Source: Tannerella sp. (GTDB lineage: Bacteria > Bacteroidota > Bacteroidia > Bacteroidales > Tannerellaceae). Taken from it: DNA of 7,954 bases. The notes beneath the pieces were generated by a model. It made no database searches, had not been told where the DNA came from, and saw only the letters and a program-made list of their open reading frames with translations. This document shows, one piece after another, positions 6,019 through 7,954 of this stretch. Position numbers and translations under genes: made by a program. Positions within the stretch are counted from its first letter, which is position 1, and the number at the start of each line of letters is the position of its first letter. Where the stretch lies: positions 1 through 7,954 of the forward strand of contig JAISGW010000027.1 of NCBI GenBank assembly GCA_031262895.1, given 5' to 3'.

Positions 6019-6115
6019 AACACGTTGCAAGGAATGCGTTACGAACTCTCGATACAGCGGCTATGGATTTGAAGATACGATGAGTGACCTCTATGGCGAA
6101 TATTACGAAGAATAA
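5996..6115 (+). CDS. Small hypothetical protein (39 aa)
   Basis: This ORF starts MNNLEHFKTRCKEC and continues with a Tyr/Gly/acidic stretch ending SDLYGEYYEE. It has two cysteines in a CxxC arrangement (RCKEC) and a strongly acidic C-terminus. It overlaps the end of the preceding small ORF by 23 bases, suggesting translational coupling. Composition argues that it is, or was, coding, but it is short, has no visible promoter, and lies about 45 bases from a truncated transposase start. It may be the tail of a larger gene disrupted by a frameshift. No function is assigned. Confidence 0.4.
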   Translation: MNNLEHFKTRCKECVTNSRYSGYGFEDTMSDLYGEYYEE

Positions 6116-6160
6116 GTTAAATGTGAAGTTTAATCCCACAAAATCAATACCTCCATATTC

Positions 6161-6232
6161 TTTCGGCAACATGTTGATGATTTGTCTGAATACCGGCTGA
6201 CCGACTAAATGCTTTGTGCTATCTTTGCCCAT
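6161..6232 (-). pseudogene. Truncated N-terminus of an IS4-type (DUF4372) transposase
   Basis: The minus-strand frame from the ATG at 6230-6232 reads MGKDSTKHLVGQPVFRQIIN and then MLP. This matches from memory the conserved start of IS4-family transposases with the DUF4372 N-terminal domain (KHLVGQPIFKQIINLLP). After about 24 codons the similarity stops and the frame runs into unrelated sequence. The rest of the domain and the DDE catalytic core are absent within the window. The promoter and first codons survive, so this is the left-over 5' end of an insertion sequence whose remainder was deleted. Inverted terminal repeats could not be identified with confidence. Confidence 0.6.
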
Positions 6233-6254
6233 GTCCTTACTTTTTGGTCGCAAA

Positions 6255-6262
6255 CAAAGATA
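6255..6262 (-). promoter_or_regulatory. -7 box of the transposase remnant
   Basis: On the minus strand this reads TATCTTTG, an exact -7 consensus 22 bases before the transposase ATG. It may still drive leftward transcription, antisense to the two small ORFs at 5875-6115. Confidence 0.45.
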
Positions 6263-6341
6263 GGACTTGCGGACGGTTTACCCTCGGGTGGCCGCCCGCT
6301 ATTTTTACCCCTCATCTCTCGGCTGCCCCAATTTTAGTCGA

Positions 6342-6422
6342 TCAGTAGTGATTTTGGGCTTCTAAATCAGCTATGCGCTTCAAAGTCCCTGCCTCAGCCA
6401 AGCTATATGCCAATCGTTTCAT
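6342..6422 (-). CDS. Possible 26-aa mini-ORF or gene remnant
   Basis: The minus strand reads MKRLAYSLAEAGTLKRIADL and then EAQNHY before a TGA. The sequence is helix-like and protein-like in composition. Directly upstream is CACCTTTG (6428-6435 on the minus strand), one mismatch from a -7 box and only five bases from the ATG, so the transcript would be nearly leaderless. It could be the surviving start of a longer gene or pure chance; no family is recognised. Confidence 0.22.
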   Translation of the reverse strand: MKRLAYSLAEAGTLKRIADLEAQNHY

Positions 6423-6432
6423 ATTTGCAAAG

Positions 6433-6528
6433 GTGCAAAATTTCGTCGATTAAAAGAGGCTGTTTGAGCGGCAAGTGCAAAATTTTATCGATTAAAACGC
6501 CCCAAGTGCAAAATTTTGTCGATTATAA
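6433..6528. repeat. Three phased copies of a 23-bp AT-rich repeat
   Basis: Units begin GTGCAAAATTT and end TCGATTAAAA (or TCGATTATAA) at 6433-6455, 6475-6497 and 6506-6528. Differences are limited to two or three positions. Start-to-start distances are 42 and 31 bases, close to four and three helical turns. A weaker core copy (CAATTTTAGTCGATCA) occurs at 6330-6345. The spacers are 19 and 8 bases, so this is not a CRISPR array. The layout is compatible with several protein-binding sites on one DNA face. Confidence 0.75.
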
Positions 6529-6549
6529 GGATTCAACTGAAAGGCACGG

Positions 6550-6615
6550 AGTGACTTTGCGCCGACAAAGAACCGTTTCGGGGAGGTTACGGAGTCACTT
6601 CAAGAAGTCTTGAAG
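6550..6615. repeat. Inverted repeats downstream of the permease gene
   Basis: CTTCAAG-AAGT-CTTGAAG (6598-6615) is a perfect 7-bp hairpin with a 4-base loop, 20 bases past the permease stop codon. AGTGACT (6550-6556) also pairs with AGTCACT (6593-6599). ACGGAGTGACTT (6546-6557) and ACGGAGTCACTT (6589-6600) form a near-perfect direct repeat. No T-run follows on either strand, so this is at best a weak or factor-assisted terminator or an mRNA 3'-end stabiliser. Confidence 0.45.
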
Positions 6616-6635
6616 CAAGTAAGGGACAAAAAATT

Positions 6636-7954
6636 TTATTCCGTCTTCAATGCCACGACGGGGTTAAGCCTTAAGGCGCGGAAGGTTTGCAGACTGACAG
6701 CTAAAGTCGAGACTAACATTACCGACAAACCGGCAAGCACGAATATCCACCAATGAAGAGGAGTCTTTCGGGCAAAGTTCTCCAACCAAACCTTGAAGGC
6801 CCACCAAGCGGGCGGTATCGCGACTATAAAGGCTATGCAAATCCATACGGCAATCCGTCCGTTTAACAAGCAAAGTATGTTGGTTGCGCTTGCTCCGTTA
6901 ACTTTCCTTATACCTATTTCCTTCGTCTTCCGCTTGATGAGGAAGGCCATAATTATGACGAGGCCGAGATTAGCAACAATGAGACTTAGGAGGGCGAAAA
7001 AATTCACCAATGATTTTGCCATCCGTTCATTGTGGTAGACATTGGCATATACATCGCTGAGGAAAGAATAATCGGCATGGATATTGGGGATGACCGTATG
7101 CCACGCTTGCTTGAATGCAGCAACGCCTTGTTCCTTATTCCCTTTGAAACGCACGAATAAGCAATGTTGGAAATACTTTCGAACCATAAGTACCAAGGGA
7201 ATATTTTCTTCGTAGGCGCTTGTATAATTGAAGTCGTCGCCAAGCACGCCGACAATTGTTCCCTTGTCAATATATGCCACGCCGCTGCCCCGGGATAGTA
7301 TGAGGCGTTTGCCGATAGTTTCCTCCGGCCGGGTAAAACCGAGCGTATGCATCGCCCTTGAGTTGATGATATACGTTTCAGACAACCCGCTGGGCGCATA
7401 GTCGTTGTCCCAATAATCCAAAAGCATCGCCTTTTCATCCGCCCTCGTCCGCGAAACATTGCTGAATGGATATCCGGCGGCAAGATGCAAGTCAAAGAAA
7501 GGGATAAAGTCATTGCCCACTGCGAGTACCTGCATAAACTGCACATTTTCCTGCGCCTGCCCTTCGCATCGAAAAAGCGCTCCGTCGCGGATAGCTTTGC
7601 CCGGCAATTGCATTGCTGAAGTTACCGATGCAACCTCGGCATGCTTCAGCAATTCTTCTTTTAAAAGTCCGTATTTCGTCTGCGCTTCTTCCGGAAGTGC
7701 GTTTATCACAAGGATGTCTTTCCCGCCTATCTGTGTGCCGGAAACCAATCGCATCTGCCTTGTTATGCCAATTGCCATAATCGCAATGAACATCACCATG
7801 GCATATTGCAAGATAAACATATAGCGAACCCCCGAAATGGAAAAGTGAGGCGGCTTCAAGTCTCCTGCCTGATTAAAGAAGATGGTACGCGATATTTTTG
7901 CGACAACCGACAATAAGGATACACCAACAATGATAAGCAGAAAGATGCCTGAAA
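6636..7954 (-). CDS. ABC transporter permease, FtsX/MacB type (5' end beyond window)
   Basis: This is the C-terminal half of an inner-membrane permease of the MacB/FtsX family, which works with a separate ATPase; in Bacteroidetes these are commonly about 750-800 residues with two FtsX units. The frame is open from the window edge through 438 codons to TAA, so the true start lies outside. Visible segments: the end of a membrane helix (SGIFLLIIVGVSLLSVV), a second helix around visible residues 44-63 (start of the MacB periplasmic domain), and a periplasmic domain to about 310. A final FtsX unit follows with helices near 314-339, 368-386 and 400-422. The hallmark KEIGIRKVNGA follows the first helix of that unit (about 344-354), and the end is LNPVVALKTE. 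The substrate is unknown. No regulatory site for it is visible. It converges on the accessory island. Confidence 0.92.
   Translation of the reverse strand, partial: SGIFLLIIVGVSLLSVVAKISRTIFFNQAGDLKPPHFSISGVRYMFILQYAMVMFIAIMAIGITRQMRLVSGTQIGGKDILVINALPEEAQTKYGLLKEELLKHAEVASVTSAMQLPGKAIRDGALFRCEGQAQENVQFMQVLAVGNDFIPFFDLHLAAGYPFSNVSRTRADEKAMLLDYWDNDYAPSGLSETYIINSRAMHTLGFTRPEETIGKRLILSRGSGVAYIDKGTIVGVLGDDFNYTSAYEENIPLVLMVRKYFQHCLFVRFKGNKEQGVAAFKQAWHTVIPNIHADYSFLSDVYANVYHNERMAKSLVNFFALLSLIVANLGLVIIMAFLIKRKTKEIGIRKVNGASATNILCLLNGRIAVWICIAFIVAIPPAWWAFKVWLENFARKTPLHWWIFVLAGLSVMLVSTLAVSLQTFRALRLNPVVALKTE

Larger units (their letters stand above)
6263..6635. other. Intergenic stretch with phased repeats, no firm gene
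   Basis: The region between the transposase remnant and the permease stop contains a GC-rich segment (GGTGGCCGCCCGC), a 26-codon minus-strand mini-ORF, three copies of a 23-bp repeat with a weaker fourth core copy, and a hairpin near the end. A plus-strand frame covers 6407-6613 but is made largely of the repeats and has no promoter, so I do not call it a gene. Confidence 0.5.

Noticed and set aside
6220..6227. Plus-strand TATCTTTG as a rightward promoter
   Set aside because: It lies within the conserved first codons of the transposase remnant (GGCAAAGATAGC) and has no gene downstream, so coincidence with coding sequence is the simplest reading.
5900..6253. Minus-strand frame of 117 codons as an intact protein
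   Set aside because: Only the part from about 6161 to 6232 resembles a transposase start. The rest is antisense to the two small plus-strand ORFs and looks non-coding.
6433..6528. Could the three 23-bp repeats be a CRISPR array?
   Set aside because: Spacers are 19 and 8 bases, too short and unequal, the repeats vary internally, and no cas gene is present.
7911..7913. TTG at 7913 as a possible start of the permease
   Set aside because: The frame stays open to the window edge and the upstream codons encode a membrane helix (SGIFLLIIVGVSLL), so the gene simply continues outside the window.

Overview
The window looks like chromosomal DNA from a gut-type Bacteroidales bacterium (Bacteroides, Parabacteroides or a close relative). 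The evidence is the Bacteroidetes -7 promoter box (TAnnTTTG) in front of several genes, A-rich leaders without a Shine-Dalgarno sequence, a GH92 lipoprotein, a secreted GH36 alpha-galactosidase, and a Bacteroidetes-style FtsX/MacB permease. The genus cannot be fixed from sequence alone.

Left part (1-4738): a glycan-degradation block. A GH92 alpha-mannosidase-like lipoprotein runs leftward off the window edge. Divergent from it is a two-gene rightward unit: an IMP dehydrogenase of the Tritrichomonas foetus-like type, then, after a single base, a secreted GH36 alpha-galactosidase. The 104-base gap between the divergent starts holds one -7 box per direction. Between them is an 8-bp inverted repeat that falls where both promoters should have, but lack, a consensus -33 element. 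This suggests one regulator controls both sides.

Middle (4739-4921): a tRNA-Phe(GAA) gene with its own promoter and a strong intrinsic terminator that could also work on the opposite strand.

Right-middle (4922-6635): about 1.7 kb with no large gene. It holds a small leftward ORF with a good -7 box, several families of short direct and tandem repeats, two overlapping small rightward ORFs, a truncated start of an IS4-type (DUF4372) transposase with its own -7 box, and three phased copies of a 23-bp AT-rich repeat. It looks like a decayed accessory island beside a tRNA gene.

Right end (6636-7954): the C-terminal half of an FtsX/MacB-type ABC transporter permease on the minus strand. Its 5' end lies beyond the window.

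The items most worth following up are the eukaryote-like IMPDH coupled to a glycosidase, the shared divergent operator, and the helically phased repeats. I found no defence system, CRISPR array or complete mobile element.
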